From positions 496,001-560,000 of the forward strand of contig CAYOJW010000002.1 of the NCBI GenBank assembly GCA_964404445.1: a stretch of 64,000 nt of DNA, written 5' to 3'. The stretch is from UBA2336 sp964404445. GTDB taxonomy: Bacteria; Bacteroidota; Bacteroidia; Cytophagales; Cyclobacteriaceae. The notes beneath the pieces are model-generated. The model was not told the origin of the DNA. It did no database searches and saw only the letters and a list, made by a program, of their open reading frames with translations. Of the stretch, positions 17,024 through 26,129 are shown one piece after another. Position 1 is the first letter of the stretch; every line of letters starts with the position of its first letter. The position numbers and the translations under genes were made by a program.

Positions 17024-18484
17024 TTATTTTAGCTCTTTGCGTAAACGGGCAACCGGAATATTAAGTTGCTCGCGGTATTTCGCTACGGTTCTGCGGGCAA
17101 TGTTGTAGCCCTTTTCGTTGAGTATTTTTTCGAGCCGGTCGTCCGACAACGGTTTGTTCTTGTCTTCGGCTTCGATAATGTCTTTTATAATTTGTTTTAC
17201 CTCGCGGCTGCTTACCTCTTCGCCTGAGTCTGTAGCTATACCTTCAGAGAAAAAATACTTGAGCGGATAAATCCCAAAGTCGGTTTGTACAGCTTTGCTG
17301 CTGGCCACCCGCGACACGGTTGAGATGTCCATATTGATCATTTGGGCGATGTCTTTTAATATCATCGGGCGCAACTTGGTTTCGTCACCTTCCAGAAAGA
17401 AATCGTATTGAAAATCAACAATGGCTTTCATCGTACGGAGCAACGTATGCTGTCGCTGTTTAATGGCATCGATAAACCACTTGGCCGCATCTAACTTTTG
17501 TTTAACAAAGGTTACAGCTTCTTTCAGCTTTTTATCTTTCTTATCGCCTTTATCGTACGCTTTAAACATTTCGGTGTACGATTTGCTGATGCGCAGTTCC
17601 GGTGCATTGCGCGAGTTTAGCGACAACTCCAGCTTGCCATTGTTGTTCACCAAAATAAAGTCGGGCATGATGTACTGGTTCTTCACCATACCGCTCGAAC
17701 TGCCGCTGCCCGGCTTGGGGTTGAGCTTAACGATCAATTCCATGGCATCGCGCACAAACTCCTCATCTTCCGTACCCAGTTTCTTCTGTATTTTTTGATA
17801 GTGTTTCTTGGTAAACTCATCGAAACACTCGGTAATAATCTGTTTGGCAACCGCCACATCAATATCGTGGCCGTTATCCATCCGTTCAAGTTGCAGCAAC
17901 AAACACTCTTGTAAATTACGGGCAGCTATACCGGCCGGATCGAATGTCTGGATTTTTTTCAGCACTGATTCAACCTCTTCAACAGTGGTGTCAATATTTT
18001 GAGAAAAGGCCAGGTCGTTTACAATCGCTTCAATATCCCTTCGGATGTAGCCATCGGCTTCAATGCTGCCGATCAACTGCCTGCCGATGGCATCCTGCTT
18101 TTCGTTTAACCCCAGGTACCCAAGCTGCGACATCAGTTGCTCATGCAAACTGGTAGCCATCGGGATTGGCATTTCGCGGTCTTCATCATCGCCTCCGCCA
18201 TCGCTTTGCATTTTATACCCGATGGAGTCATCGTCACCCAAATAATCTTTCAGGTCAACATCATCTTCTGCCTTGGCCTCTGCCTCGTCAAACTCTTCCT
18301 GCTCGTTCTCTGTTTTTTCTTCCGGATGTTCATCCTCGCCTTCTTCCAGCGCAGGGTTAATTTCCAACTCCTCCTCTATCCTGGTATCAAGTTCGGCCGT
18401 TGGCACCTGCAACAGCTTGATAAACTGTATTTGCTGGGGCGACAACTTTTGTTGAAGCGATTGATTTAGTCCAAGTCTTTGCAT
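17024..18484 (-). CDS. rpoN: RNA polymerase sigma-54 factor
   Basis: A 486-residue sigma-54. Region I is Gln/Leu-rich (LNQSLQQKLSPQQIQFIKLL), region II is long and acidic (EDEHPEEKTENEQEEFDEAEAK), the core-binding region follows, and the C-terminal RpoN box reads ARRTVAKYREQL. It directs RNA polymerase to -24/-12 promoters with activator ATPases, none of which is seen nearby. It is the first gene of a run with PAP2-like and enoyl-CoA hydratase genes, and is divergent from asnS. Confidence 0.96.
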   Translation of the reverse strand: MQRLGLNQSLQQKLSPQQIQFIKLLQVPTAELDTRIEEELEINPALEEGEDEHPEEKTENEQEEFDEAEAKAEDDVDLKDYLGDDDSIGYKMQSDGGGDDEDREMPIPMATSLHEQLMSQLGYLGLNEKQDAIGRQLIGSIEADGYIRRDIEAIVNDLAFSQNIDTTVEEVESVLKKIQTFDPAGIAARNLQECLLLQLERMDNGHDIDVAVAKQIITECFDEFTKKHYQKIQKKLGTEDEEFVRDAMELIVKLNPKPGSGSSSGMVKNQYIMPDFILVNNNGKLELSLNSRNAPELRISKSYTEMFKAYDKGDKKDKKLKEAVTFVKQKLDAAKWFIDAIKQRQHTLLRTMKAIVDFQYDFFLEGDETKLRPMILKDIAQMINMDISTVSRVASSKAVQTDFGIYPLKYFFSEGIATDSGEEVSSREVKQIIKDIIEAEDKNKPLSDDRLEKILNEKGYNIARRTVAKYREQLNIPVARLRKELK

Positions 18485-18524
18485 GATCTCTTACGTAATT
18501 CCCACACTGATTCCGATCGTTAGG

Positions 18525-18532
18525 CAAATTTA
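18525..18532 (-). promoter_or_regulatory. Candidate -7 element of rpoN
   Basis: On the minus strand this reads TAAATTTG, matching TAnnTTTG, 41 bases upstream of the rpoN ATG. No clear TTG lies at the -33 distance. Confidence 0.4.
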
Positions 18533-18677
18533 TCAAATCGGCTTGTTCCTGAAAATTTGTCCGGGTAATTGATGCGGCTTTTCCAGTAGTTTAAAAAGTT
18601 TTTTGATAAAACTTACAAAATGCCGTTTTTTGCGGGCTTGCTGCTGATAAGTTGATTGGCCGCCAGCACTTTATCGT

Positions 18678-20114
18678 ATGAAGAGAACGAAAATCAAAGA
18701 ACTCCTGCAAACCGCACCGGCAGGACAAACCGTAGTGGTGCAGGGTTGGGTACGCACCTTTCGCAACAACCAGTTTATTTCTATCAATGACGGCTCTACC
18801 ATTCAAAATATTCAGGCGGTAGTTGATTTTACCGCTACCGATGAGGCATTGTTAAAGCGTATTACCACAGGCGCTTGTATAACCGTTACCGGTGAGCTTG
18901 TTGCTTCATTGGGTAAGGGGCAGGCTGTTGAGGTGAAAGTGAAACAGTTCGATATTTTAGGCGATTGTGATGCCGAAGCGTATCCGCTCCAGCTAAAAAA
19001 CAGACCCAGCTTAGAATACCTGCGCGAAATCGCCCACCTGCGTTCGCGCACCAATACCTTTGGTGCCGTAATGCGCGTACGCCATGCTATGGCATTTGCC
19101 GTACACAAATTTTTTAACGATAAAGGGTTTGTCTATACCCACACACCTGTAATTACCGGCTCGGATGCCGAAGGCGCGGGTGCCATGTTTAAAGTAACAA
19201 CCCTTGACCTGAACAACCCTCCGCGTACGGAAGACGGACACATTAACTACAAAGAAGATTTCTTTGGGCGTGAAACCAACCTTACCGTATCGGGGCAGCT
19301 TGAGGGTGAAACGTATGCGCTTGCCTTAGGTGAGATTTATACGTTTGGCCCGACTTTCCGTGCCGAAAACTCCAACACAACACGGCACTTAGCCGAGTTT
19401 TGGATGATTGAGCCTGAGATGGCATTTTACGATCTGCACGATAACATGGCGTTGGCCGAATCGTTCCTGAAGTTTTTATGCCAATACGCATTGGATAATT
19501 GTGCCGATGACCTGGAGTTTTTGAACAAACGGGCACACGAAGAAGAAATGAGCAAGCCGCAGGATCAACGCAGCGAATTAGGGTTGATCGACCGGTTGAA
19601 GTTTATTGTGAACAACGAATTTCAACGCTTGTCTTATACTGAAGCCATTGACATCCTTAAAAATTCTAATCCGAATAAGAAAAAAAAATTTCAATACCTG
19701 ATAGAAAACTGGGGTGTCGATTTGCAATCGGAGCACGAACGCTACCTGGTTGAAAAACATTTTAAGAAACCGGTAATCCTCTACAACTACCCGGCCGAAA
19801 TCAAAGCATTTTATATGCGCCAGAATGAGGATGGCAAAACTGTTGCCGCCATGGATGTACTCTTCCCCGGCATTGGTGAAATTATTGGAGGCTCGCAACG
19901 TGAAGAGCGTTACGAACGATTGGTGAAACGTGTAAACGAACTCGGGCTGCCCGAAAAAGAATTGTGGTGGTATTTAGAGCTGCGCAAATTCGGATCGGCA
20001 CCGCATAGTGGTTTCGGTCTTGGCTTTGAACGCTTAATGTTGTTTGTAACCGGAATGACGAACATCCGTGATGTGATTCCGTTCCCGCGATTCCCGGGCA
20101 ATGCAGAGTTTTAA
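18678..20114 (+). CDS. asnS: Asparaginyl-tRNA synthetase
   Basis: A 478-residue class II synthetase. The N-terminal OB-fold anticodon-binding domain (1-110) has VVQGWVRTFRNNQFISINDGS; the catalytic domain shows motif 2 FRAENSNTTRHLAEFWMIEPEM and motif 3 GFGLGFERLMLFVTGMTNIRDVIPFPR. The phrase TTRHLAEF and overall length fit AsnRS rather than AspRS. It is cytoplasmic and charges tRNA-Asn. The gene is monocistronic with a strong terminator 6 bases past its stop, and divergent from rpoN. Confidence 0.96.
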   Translation: MKRTKIKELLQTAPAGQTVVVQGWVRTFRNNQFISINDGSTIQNIQAVVDFTATDEALLKRITTGACITVTGELVASLGKGQAVEVKVKQFDILGDCDAEAYPLQLKNRPSLEYLREIAHLRSRTNTFGAVMRVRHAMAFAVHKFFNDKGFVYTHTPVITGSDAEGAGAMFKVTTLDLNNPPRTEDGHINYKEDFFGRETNLTVSGQLEGETYALALGEIYTFGPTFRAENSNTTRHLAEFWMIEPEMAFYDLHDNMALAESFLKFLCQYALDNCADDLEFLNKRAHEEEMSKPQDQRSELGLIDRLKFIVNNEFQRLSYTEAIDILKNSNPNKKKKFQYLIENWGVDLQSEHERYLVEKHFKKPVILYNYPAEIKAFYMRQNEDGKTVAAMDVLFPGIGEIIGGSQREERYERLVKRVNELGLPEKELWWYLELRKFGSAPHSGFGLGFERLMLFVTGMTNIRDVIPFPRFPGNAEF

Positions 20115-20120
20115 TCATAA

Positions 20121-20148
20121 AAAAGGCCGCTTTAAAGCGGCTTTTTTT
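20121..20148. terminator. Bidirectional terminator between asnS and a lipoprotein gene
   Basis: GCCGC and GCGGC around TTTAAA, flanked by A and T runs on the two sides, so it can serve both convergent genes. Confidence 0.85.
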
Positions 20149-20166
20149 ATGAAACAGCGTAAACAA

Positions 20167-20733
20167 TTATCGGTTGCCCATTTTATCCATTTCTTTGTCG
20201 AAGGTTTCTTTGAACTTCTCGTAATCGTAATCGATTTTCAAGCGTTCGTCTTTCGAAAGGCTTTCGGTGTATTTCTGAACAATATCGTTAGCCGAAAGTT
20301 CAATGGCCACGTATGTCCGGTAACCACCCGAATTGGTTTGTACCTGCTTCTCGCAAATCATTTTAATACCCGACAGCGTTTGGTTAACTACGGTTCTGTT
20401 CAATTGCTCAAAGCGTTCTTCCAGTTCTTCTTTGTTATTAAACTCGCGTGAGTTCACGTAGTTATCGGTAACCGTTTTTACAGTCGATTGAATGGATGCC
20501 GCTAATTCGGCACGGGCATTATCCATCGCTTTTTTCTTCGATACAACCAGATCCGAACTCTCACCTAATGAGTTCGCGCGGAAATAGTTTTTGTTGGTAA
20601 AGTAATCAGGCCCCGAACAAGGAATGTTTACTTCTTTTTCACCCGTAGGGAGTTTCTGTTTTCCCTTACAGCCTACCATTACGGCTCCGGCCAGGGCAAA
20701 TACAACTAATGTAGAATACGTCAACTTTTTCAT
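20167..20733 (-). CDS. LPP20-like lipoprotein
   Basis: A 188-residue lipoprotein: signal peptide with lipobox ending VMVGC (Cys22). The body has the LPP20-type pattern, FTNKNYFRANSLGESSDLVVSKKKAMDNARAELAASI, i.e. a change of residue followed by a repeated-helix segment with ARAELA, and GGYRTYVAIELS later. Such domains resemble secretin/ toroidal-fold subunits found in envelope complexes. It lies just downstream (68 bases) of a larger LPP20-domain lipoprotein on the same strand, so the two are probably made together. Specific role is unknown. Confidence 0.72.
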   Translation of the reverse strand: MKKLTYSTLVVFALAGAVMVGCKGKQKLPTGEKEVNIPCSGPDYFTNKNYFRANSLGESSDLVVSKKKAMDNARAELAASIQSTVKTVTDNYVNSREFNNKEELEERFEQLNRTVVNQTLSGIKMICEKQVQTNSGGYRTYVAIELSANDIVQKYTESLSKDERLKIDYDYEKFKETFDKEMDKMGNR

Positions 20734-20801
20734 AATAAAGCTTGGGTTATGTTAATGATAGTGTTACAATTTTAAGACCAATTTAATACGCTGTTTTAAA
20801 G

Positions 20802-22208
20802 TTACTGCAATACATTATCTAAAAGCTCTTGCATACGTTCTTTTTCTAAAACTTCAAGTCCTTTATTATAGGCATCCTGGCTCGATTTTTCGTAATCCAG
20901 GCCATAACCTTTAACCCGGTCGAAGGCGGTAGCATAAATTTCGCGTCCATCGGGCAGGGCTGTTACTTTTATAGTTCCGTTCAAATAGGTAATAAAAATA
21001 CTACCGCTGACGGATCCTTTTTCGGAATCGCTGCGCACATCAAACCACAAGTCGGCCGATTGTTTACTGGTAGTAAACTCAAAACCTGAATTGGCCAACA
21101 GGTTTTTTAACCGGTTGCTGATTTGCGGATTGTTTTTATTGGCACCAAAACTCCGTTCATCGGTAGTCATGTACACCACCGGTCGTTGTACCTTTAAAAT
21201 AATTTGCGATGACGGAATCCGTAACCGTTGTACAATAAGTGCAAACACGGGCGATGCCGATATACCGCTGATGGCATTTATGTTTACCGCAACGCGCACT
21301 GTCTGCTCTAACTCGCGCGAAGTAATTTTGTTGATTAATAACCGGGCATTACCCTGGTTATCGGTTTTGTACTCCGGAAAAACATCGCCCGCGCCTTTAT
21401 TAAAACCCGCCTGTAAAGGAAGCGCTGCAACGGGTTTAACCCAATCTTTATACAACGCCTTTACCATAACGGTTTGGGCATTCAAATTCAATCGTCTGTT
21501 GAGGGCTATTTCCGAAGGATCGATTTTTACCTGAATTTTATCTAACAGCGTTTGGATAGATGCGTAAATCTCATTCACGATCAGTATATCTTTACCGTGA
21601 ATGGTTACGGCAATGGCATCGCCCAGATATTTTTCCATGCTTCTGAAAGCCTGAAAATAAAAATTGAGTGCCTGCACACGATCGCCCGCTTGTTCGGCTG
21701 CCTGCGCTTTCTCATAATAATCGGTAGCCAATATTACGGCATTCCGCTTTTGTTCATCTTTAATCTCTTTATAGCGGGCTTTCGAGAGCCGGTAATAAAC
21801 CCAGTAACTCTGTTCGTCTTCCCACGCCCCTACCTGCTCAAACTCTTCAATGTCGTCAGCCGCAGTGGTTTGGATGATCTGCTCGTATTGCTCCCGAAAC
21901 GTTTTATCATCCTCGAACGTACTCAATACCGATGAACTCGATACCGTTACCTTGATTTCAGAAATCAGATCCTCTAACGCTGATTTTTTAGCTTCCTGAA
22001 TATAATTGTTTGTTCCGTCTTTAGTGCTTTTGCCAATGCCGGTATAATAACCTGACGGTGAGGGTTTTGCCGACAACCAGGCAGGTCGGGGGTTATCAGG
22101 AACCTGCACTTTTGAACTGCAGGCCACCAACAGAAAAACCAACATGAGGGAAATAAAACGACTCACAAAATAACCGGTTATGGTAAAACGTTTCAATAAA
22201 TGCCACAT
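20802..22208 (-). CDS. LPP20-domain lipoprotein with N-terminal anchor
   Basis: A 468-residue lipoprotein. From ATG 22208 it has a charged N terminus, a hydrophobic helix and lipobox LVACS. The LPP20-like domain follows (about residues 35-150) with RPAWLSAKPSPSGYYTGIGKST and AKKSALEDLISEIKV, then a helical tetratricopeptide-like segment (DYYEKAQAAEQAGDRVQALNFYFQAF) and beta-rich C-terminal domains. The longest frame begins at TTG 22232, which lies between the -7 element and the likely transcript start, so ATG 22208 is preferred. Likely acts in the cell envelope with the smaller LPP20 protein downstream. Confidence 0.75.
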   Translation of the reverse strand: MWHLLKRFTITGYFVSRFISLMLVFLLVACSSKVQVPDNPRPAWLSAKPSPSGYYTGIGKSTKDGTNNYIQEAKKSALEDLISEIKVTVSSSSVLSTFEDDKTFREQYEQIIQTTAADDIEEFEQVGAWEDEQSYWVYYRLSKARYKEIKDEQKRNAVILATDYYEKAQAAEQAGDRVQALNFYFQAFRSMEKYLGDAIAVTIHGKDILIVNEIYASIQTLLDKIQVKIDPSEIALNRRLNLNAQTVMVKALYKDWVKPVAALPLQAGFNKGAGDVFPEYKTDNQGNARLLINKITSRELEQTVRVAVNINAISGISASPVFALIVQRLRIPSSQIILKVQRPVVYMTTDERSFGANKNNPQISNRLKNLLANSGFEFTTSKQSADLWFDVRSDSEKGSVSGSIFITYLNGTIKVTALPDGREIYATAFDRVKGYGLDYEKSSQDAYNKGLEVLEKERMQELLDNVLQ

Positions 22209-22233
22209 CCGTGCCAAAATTGAAATACGCAAG

Positions 22234-22241
22234 CAAATCTA
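22234..22241 (-). promoter_or_regulatory. -7 element before the large LPP20 lipoprotein gene
   Basis: The minus strand reads TAGATTTG, matching TAnnTTTG, 26 bases upstream of ATG 22208. A TTG at the ideal -33 distance is not present. Confidence 0.45.
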
Positions 22242-22304
22242 ATGTAAAAGCCCAACAGAATGTTAAGAGGTTTTTCTAAATTACTCACCAAAATGCACAG
22301 GAAT

Positions 22305-22808
22305 ATGAAAAAGATTATTGCGGGGCTGGCCTTAGTCGCGTTTTTTGGTTGTCAGGACAACGAAAACATTTCTTCTGAATTTACGGGCAACGAAATGGTT
22401 TATGCCCTTGAGGCCGGTCCGGACTATGCCGTTAGCGGCACGGCTACCTTTCGGGAAAAGAAAGATGGCAGTACCGTTATATCCATTAACCTGACGGGTA
22501 CAGCGGGTACTCTGCAACACCCCGTACACCTTCATTTGGGGAACATCAATACACCCGATGCCGATGTTGCCGCATTGCTAAACCCGGTTTTAGGATCGAC
22601 CGGTACGAGTGAAACAATATTAACGCTGTTAGCCGATGAGAGTACCATCACCTATACGCAACTGCTCACATTAGATGCCTGTATTAAAATCCACTTAGCC
22701 GAATCGGGGCTTGACCGCGATATTATTTTAGCGGGAGGTAATATTGGTTCGGCAAAAAATTATTCAACTGCTGCACGACAGGCGTTTGGGGTTTGTAAGA
22801 GTGAGTAG
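22305..22808 (+). CDS. CHRD-like lipoprotein of unknown function
   Basis: A 167-residue lipoprotein from ATG 22305: MKKIIAGLALVAFFGCQ gives a signal peptide with lipobox FFGC. The frame is open from 22260, but the extra residues push the signal peptide inward. The body is beta-rich with GTATFREKKDGSTVISINLTGT and HPVHLHLGNINTPDADVA, resembling the CHRD/superoxide-dismutase-like fold where a His-x-His pattern follows a strand. Possible surface or periplasmic binding protein. The next gene follows after 47 bases. Function uncertain. Confidence 0.68.
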   Translation: MKKIIAGLALVAFFGCQDNENISSEFTGNEMVYALEAGPDYAVSGTATFREKKDGSTVISINLTGTAGTLQHPVHLHLGNINTPDADVAALLNPVLGSTGTSETILTLLADESTITYTQLLTLDACIKIHLAESGLDRDIILAGGNIGSAKNYSTAARQAFGVCKSE

Positions 22809-22855
22809 AAAAGTAATAGATTAAAAATTCAATCTGCATAGGTAACCATTTAGTA

Positions 22856-23275
22856 ATGATTAATTTTAACCTACCTTCTTCGCTCAAATATATATTGCGA
22901 ACAACTGCATTTGTTGTTTTTTCGTTCTCTTTCATGCGCGGGTGCGATCCCGTTACAGCCCTCCCCTGGAAAATTGAAAATCAGACCGACTCGCAAATTG
23001 AGGTGATGCTTTACGGGTTAGGTGAGCCGTGGAGAAGTAAAAAAGATTCTCTCCGAATTCTCGAACCTGGCGAAGTATTCACAGTATTTCATGAAGAACA
23101 AATGGGTACCCGTCCTGGATCCAGCAGAAAAAAGAGCGTTAATTTTATTGATTCCATTCGCGTTACCCACCTGGACAAAAGTGTCGTAGCCACACGAGAT
23201 TACATGGACAGAGATGAATGGATGTTCATTAATAAATCGCAGATGCTTATTATTCGTGAGCAGGATTTCGAATAA
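22856..23275 (+). CDS. Small exported protein of unknown function
   Basis: A 139-residue protein that I do not recognise. Residues 10-30 form a hydrophobic signal (LRTTAFVVFSFSFMRGC), ending at a Cys that might be a weak lipobox. The rest is a single beta-rich domain: WKIENQTDSQIEVMLYGLGEPW opens like small immunoglobulin-fold or lipocalin-like domains, and FVDSIRVTHLDKSVV-like strands follow. It lies 47 bases after a CHRD-like lipoprotein gene and before a bidirectional terminator, so the two may form a unit. Confidence 0.62.
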   Translation: MINFNLPSSLKYILRTTAFVVFSFSFMRGCDPVTALPWKIENQTDSQIEVMLYGLGEPWRSKKDSLRILEPGEVFTVFHEEQMGTRPGSSRKKSVNFIDSIRVTHLDKSVVATRDYMDRDEWMFINKSQMLIIREQDFE

Positions 23276-23335
23276 TAAATCAATCCAGTTGGCGCTTTTG
23301 CAAGAGTGAATAAACCTGCAAGCATACGATACAAC

Positions 23336-23365
23336 AAAAAAATCCGGCAGTACCGGATTTTTTTG
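23336..23365. terminator. Bidirectional terminator before sdhB
   Basis: AATCCGG and CCGGATT around CAGTA, with a run of A residues on the left and T residues on the right, ends both the small exported gene and the sdhCAB operon. Confidence 0.88.
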
Positions 23366-23391
23366 TTAGCACAATTTAATTAATCCTATAA

Positions 23392-24150
23392 TTATTTTCC
23401 CTTCTCGTCCGAGCCCAGCATGGCGCCAATGTAATCGCGGTTCATGCGTGCGATGTTGGTGAGTTTAATTTCCTTGGGGCATTCGGCTTCGCACGCACCA
23501 ATGTTGGTACAGTTACCAAAGCCTTCTTCATCCATTTGTTCTACCATGGCAACCGCACGCTTATCGCGTTCGGGCTGACCTTGTGGTAATAACGCGAGTT
23601 GAGAAATTTTAGCTGACACAAACAACATGGCCGATGAATTCGGACAAGCCGCCACACACGCACCACAACCAATACAGGCCGCTGCGTCCATTGCCTTTTC
23701 GGCATCGCTTTTATTTACCGGAAGGTTGTTGGCATCCTGCGCCTGACCAGTGTTTACGCTTATAAAACCTCCGCTGGCAATAATGCGATCTAATGCACTT
23801 CTGTCGCTAACCAGGTCTTTCACGATCGGAAAAGCTTTCGCTCTCCACGGCTCAACATAAATCGTATCACCATCCTTAAACGTGCGCATGTATAACTGAC
23901 AGGTTGTAGCCGCATGATGCGGGCCATGTGCACGGCCATCGATATAGAGGCTGCACATTCCGCAAATACCTTCGCGGCAATCGTGGTCAAATGCGATGGG
24001 CTCTTCGCCTTTGCGAACGAGATTATCATTTAACACATCCACCATTTCCAGAAACGACATATCGGCATTGATGTTGTCGATCTTGTAATCAACCAGCTTG
24101 CCTTTATCTTTTGCGTTTTTCTGACGCCAAACTTTCAAATTGAACTTCAT
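23392..24150 (-). CDS. sdhB: Succinate dehydrogenase/fumarate reductase iron-sulfur subunit
   Basis: A 252-residue iron-sulfur subunit. The N-terminal ferredoxin domain binds a [2Fe-2S] cluster (DCREGICGMCSLYIDG, then ATTCQL). The C-terminal part has CIGCGACVAACPN and CTNIGACEAECPKEI for the [4Fe-4S] and [3Fe-4S] clusters. It passes electrons from SdhA flavin to quinone through SdhC on the cytoplasmic face of the inner membrane. Last of the minus-strand sdhCAB operon, 8 bases after sdhA. Bacteroidota enzymes of this type may run in either direction. Confidence 0.95.
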   Translation of the reverse strand: MKFNLKVWRQKNAKDKGKLVDYKIDNINADMSFLEMVDVLNDNLVRKGEEPIAFDHDCREGICGMCSLYIDGRAHGPHHAATTCQLYMRTFKDGDTIYVEPWRAKAFPIVKDLVSDRSALDRIIASGGFISVNTGQAQDANNLPVNKSDAEKAMDAAACIGCGACVAACPNSSAMLFVSAKISQLALLPQGQPERDKRAVAMVEQMDEEGFGNCTNIGACEAECPKEIKLTNIARMNRDYIGAMLGSDEKGK

Positions 24151-24158
24151 CTCTTCAA

Positions 24159-26096
24159 TTATTTATAAGATCGTACTTGCATTTCAATATTCTCATACAC
24201 GAGGTCTTCCTTGTGTAGTATCGGATCACCTTCTACGGTAGTGTGTTCCCAAGCCGCTACATACGCATAATTGGCGTCATCGCGTTTGGCTTCACCGGCA
24301 TCCTGATATTCGGTGCGGAAGTGACCACCACAAGATTCGTTACGGTTTAACGCATCAATCACCATCAACTCGCCCAACTCCATGAAGTCGGCCACGCGAT
24401 TTGCTTTGTCTAACTCAGGATTGAAATCTTCAATTTGTCCGGGAATGTTTACATCTTCCCAAAACTCTTTGCGCAGTTGTTGAATTAAGGTACGCGCTTT
24501 GGTTAAGCCTTCGGCTGTGCGCGCCATTCCGCAGTATTCCCACATAATTTTTCCCAATGCTTTGTGGAAATCATCAACGGTGCGTTTGCCTTTTATGCTC
24601 AACAATTTTTCTTCGCGTGAACGCGCTGTTTTTTCTGCTTCGATAAACGCAGGATGATCTGTCGGAATTGATTTCGTAAAAATTTCATTCGCCAGGTAAT
24701 TGCTGATGGTTGCGGGCAACACGAAGTAGCCATCGCTCAAACCCTGCATCAAGGCCGATGCACCCAAACGGTTTGCTCCATGATCGCTGAAGTTTGCTTC
24801 ACCTGTGCAGTACAACCCTTTCACGGAAGTCATCAATTCATAGTCAACCCAAAGGCCACCCATGGTATAGTGAACAGCCGGATAAATTTTCATCGGAGTT
24901 TTTAATGGATCTTCGTTCGTGATGTTCTGGTACATCGGGAACAATTCGCCATAACGCGCTTTCACTACATCAATACCCAACCGTTTAATCGCATCTGAGA
25001 AATCTAAGAATACGCCCAAACCTGATGGTACAATTCCGCGTCCGTCATCGCAGGCTTCTTTGGCAGCACGTGATGAAATATCGCGCGGAGCAAGGTTTCC
25101 GAACGATGGATATTTACGTTCGAGGTAATAATCTCTGTCTTCTTCTTTAATGTCGGTTGCTGTTTTTCTTCCTTCGCGGATGGCTTGCGCATCTTCCTTC
25201 GTTTTCGGAACCCACACGCGACCATCGTTACGCAACGATTCAGACATCAATGTCAATTTCGACTGATACTCTCCGGTAACAGGAATACAAGTCGGGTGAA
25301 TTTGCGTGTAGCATGGGTTAGCGAAGTACGCACCTTTTTTGTGCGCTTTCCAGATAGCCGTTACGTTGCTGCCCATCGCGTTGGTAGAAAGGAAGAATAC
25401 GTTTCCGTAACCGCCTGTTGCTAATACAACTGCATGACCAAAATATTTTTCAAGTTTGCCGGTAATCAAATTACGGGCAATGATACCACGGGCTTTTCCA
25501 TCTACGATAACCACTTCCACCATTTCGTGGCGGTTATACATTTCTACGGTACCCAAACCGATCTGGCGTTCCAGCGCACCATACGCTCCGAGCAACAATT
25601 GTTGTCCGGTTTGACCGCGTGCATAAAACGTTCGGGAAACCTGCGCACCACCGAACGAGCGGTTATCGAGCAGACCGCCATATTCGCGGGCAAACGGAAC
25701 GCCTTGCGCTACGCATTGATCAATAATATTTCGCGATACATCTGCTAAGCGATACACATTGCCTTCACGCGAGCGGAAGTCACCGCCTTTGATTGTATCA
25801 TAAAACAAACGGAAAACCGAATCACCGTCATTCTTATAGTTCTTGGAAGCGTTGATACCGCCTTGTGCTGCGATCGAGTGCGCTCTGCGCGGAGAATCCT
25901 GAAAGCAAAAGGCTTTCACTTTATACCCTTGTTCACCCAGCGTGGCAGCCGCAGCCGCACCGGCAAGTCCTGTGCCCACTACAATTACTTCCACTTTACG
26001 TCTGTTGGCCGGGTTTACCAACTTGGCGTGTTCTTTATAATTACTCCATTTTTCAGCCAGAGGTCCGTCAGGAATTTTGGAATCAAGTGCTGCCAT
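24159..26096 (-). CDS. sdhA: Succinate dehydrogenase/fumarate reductase flavoprotein subunit
   Basis: A 645-residue flavoprotein. FAD-binding Rossmann segment VVGTGLAGAAAAATLGEQGYKV at the N terminus, covalent-FAD His in AHSIAAQGGINA, catalytic residues in HPTCIPVTG, and the C-terminal NESCGGHFRTEYQD typical of the Bacteroidota/epsilon-type longer form. It oxidises succinate to fumarate (or the reverse). The gene lies between sdhC (33 bases upstream) and sdhB (8 bases downstream). Length and motifs match the family. Confidence 0.96.
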   Translation of the reverse strand: MAALDSKIPDGPLAEKWSNYKEHAKLVNPANRRKVEVIVVGTGLAGAAAAATLGEQGYKVKAFCFQDSPRRAHSIAAQGGINASKNYKNDGDSVFRLFYDTIKGGDFRSREGNVYRLADVSRNIIDQCVAQGVPFAREYGGLLDNRSFGGAQVSRTFYARGQTGQQLLLGAYGALERQIGLGTVEMYNRHEMVEVVIVDGKARGIIARNLITGKLEKYFGHAVVLATGGYGNVFFLSTNAMGSNVTAIWKAHKKGAYFANPCYTQIHPTCIPVTGEYQSKLTLMSESLRNDGRVWVPKTKEDAQAIREGRKTATDIKEEDRDYYLERKYPSFGNLAPRDISSRAAKEACDDGRGIVPSGLGVFLDFSDAIKRLGIDVVKARYGELFPMYQNITNEDPLKTPMKIYPAVHYTMGGLWVDYELMTSVKGLYCTGEANFSDHGANRLGASALMQGLSDGYFVLPATISNYLANEIFTKSIPTDHPAFIEAEKTARSREEKLLSIKGKRTVDDFHKALGKIMWEYCGMARTAEGLTKARTLIQQLRKEFWEDVNIPGQIEDFNPELDKANRVADFMELGELMVIDALNRNESCGGHFRTEYQDAGEAKRDDANYAYVAAWEHTTVEGDPILHKEDLVYENIEMQVRSYK

Positions 26097-26129
26097 ATAT
26101 TTTTAATTGAGAACGATTATTAAGACTGA

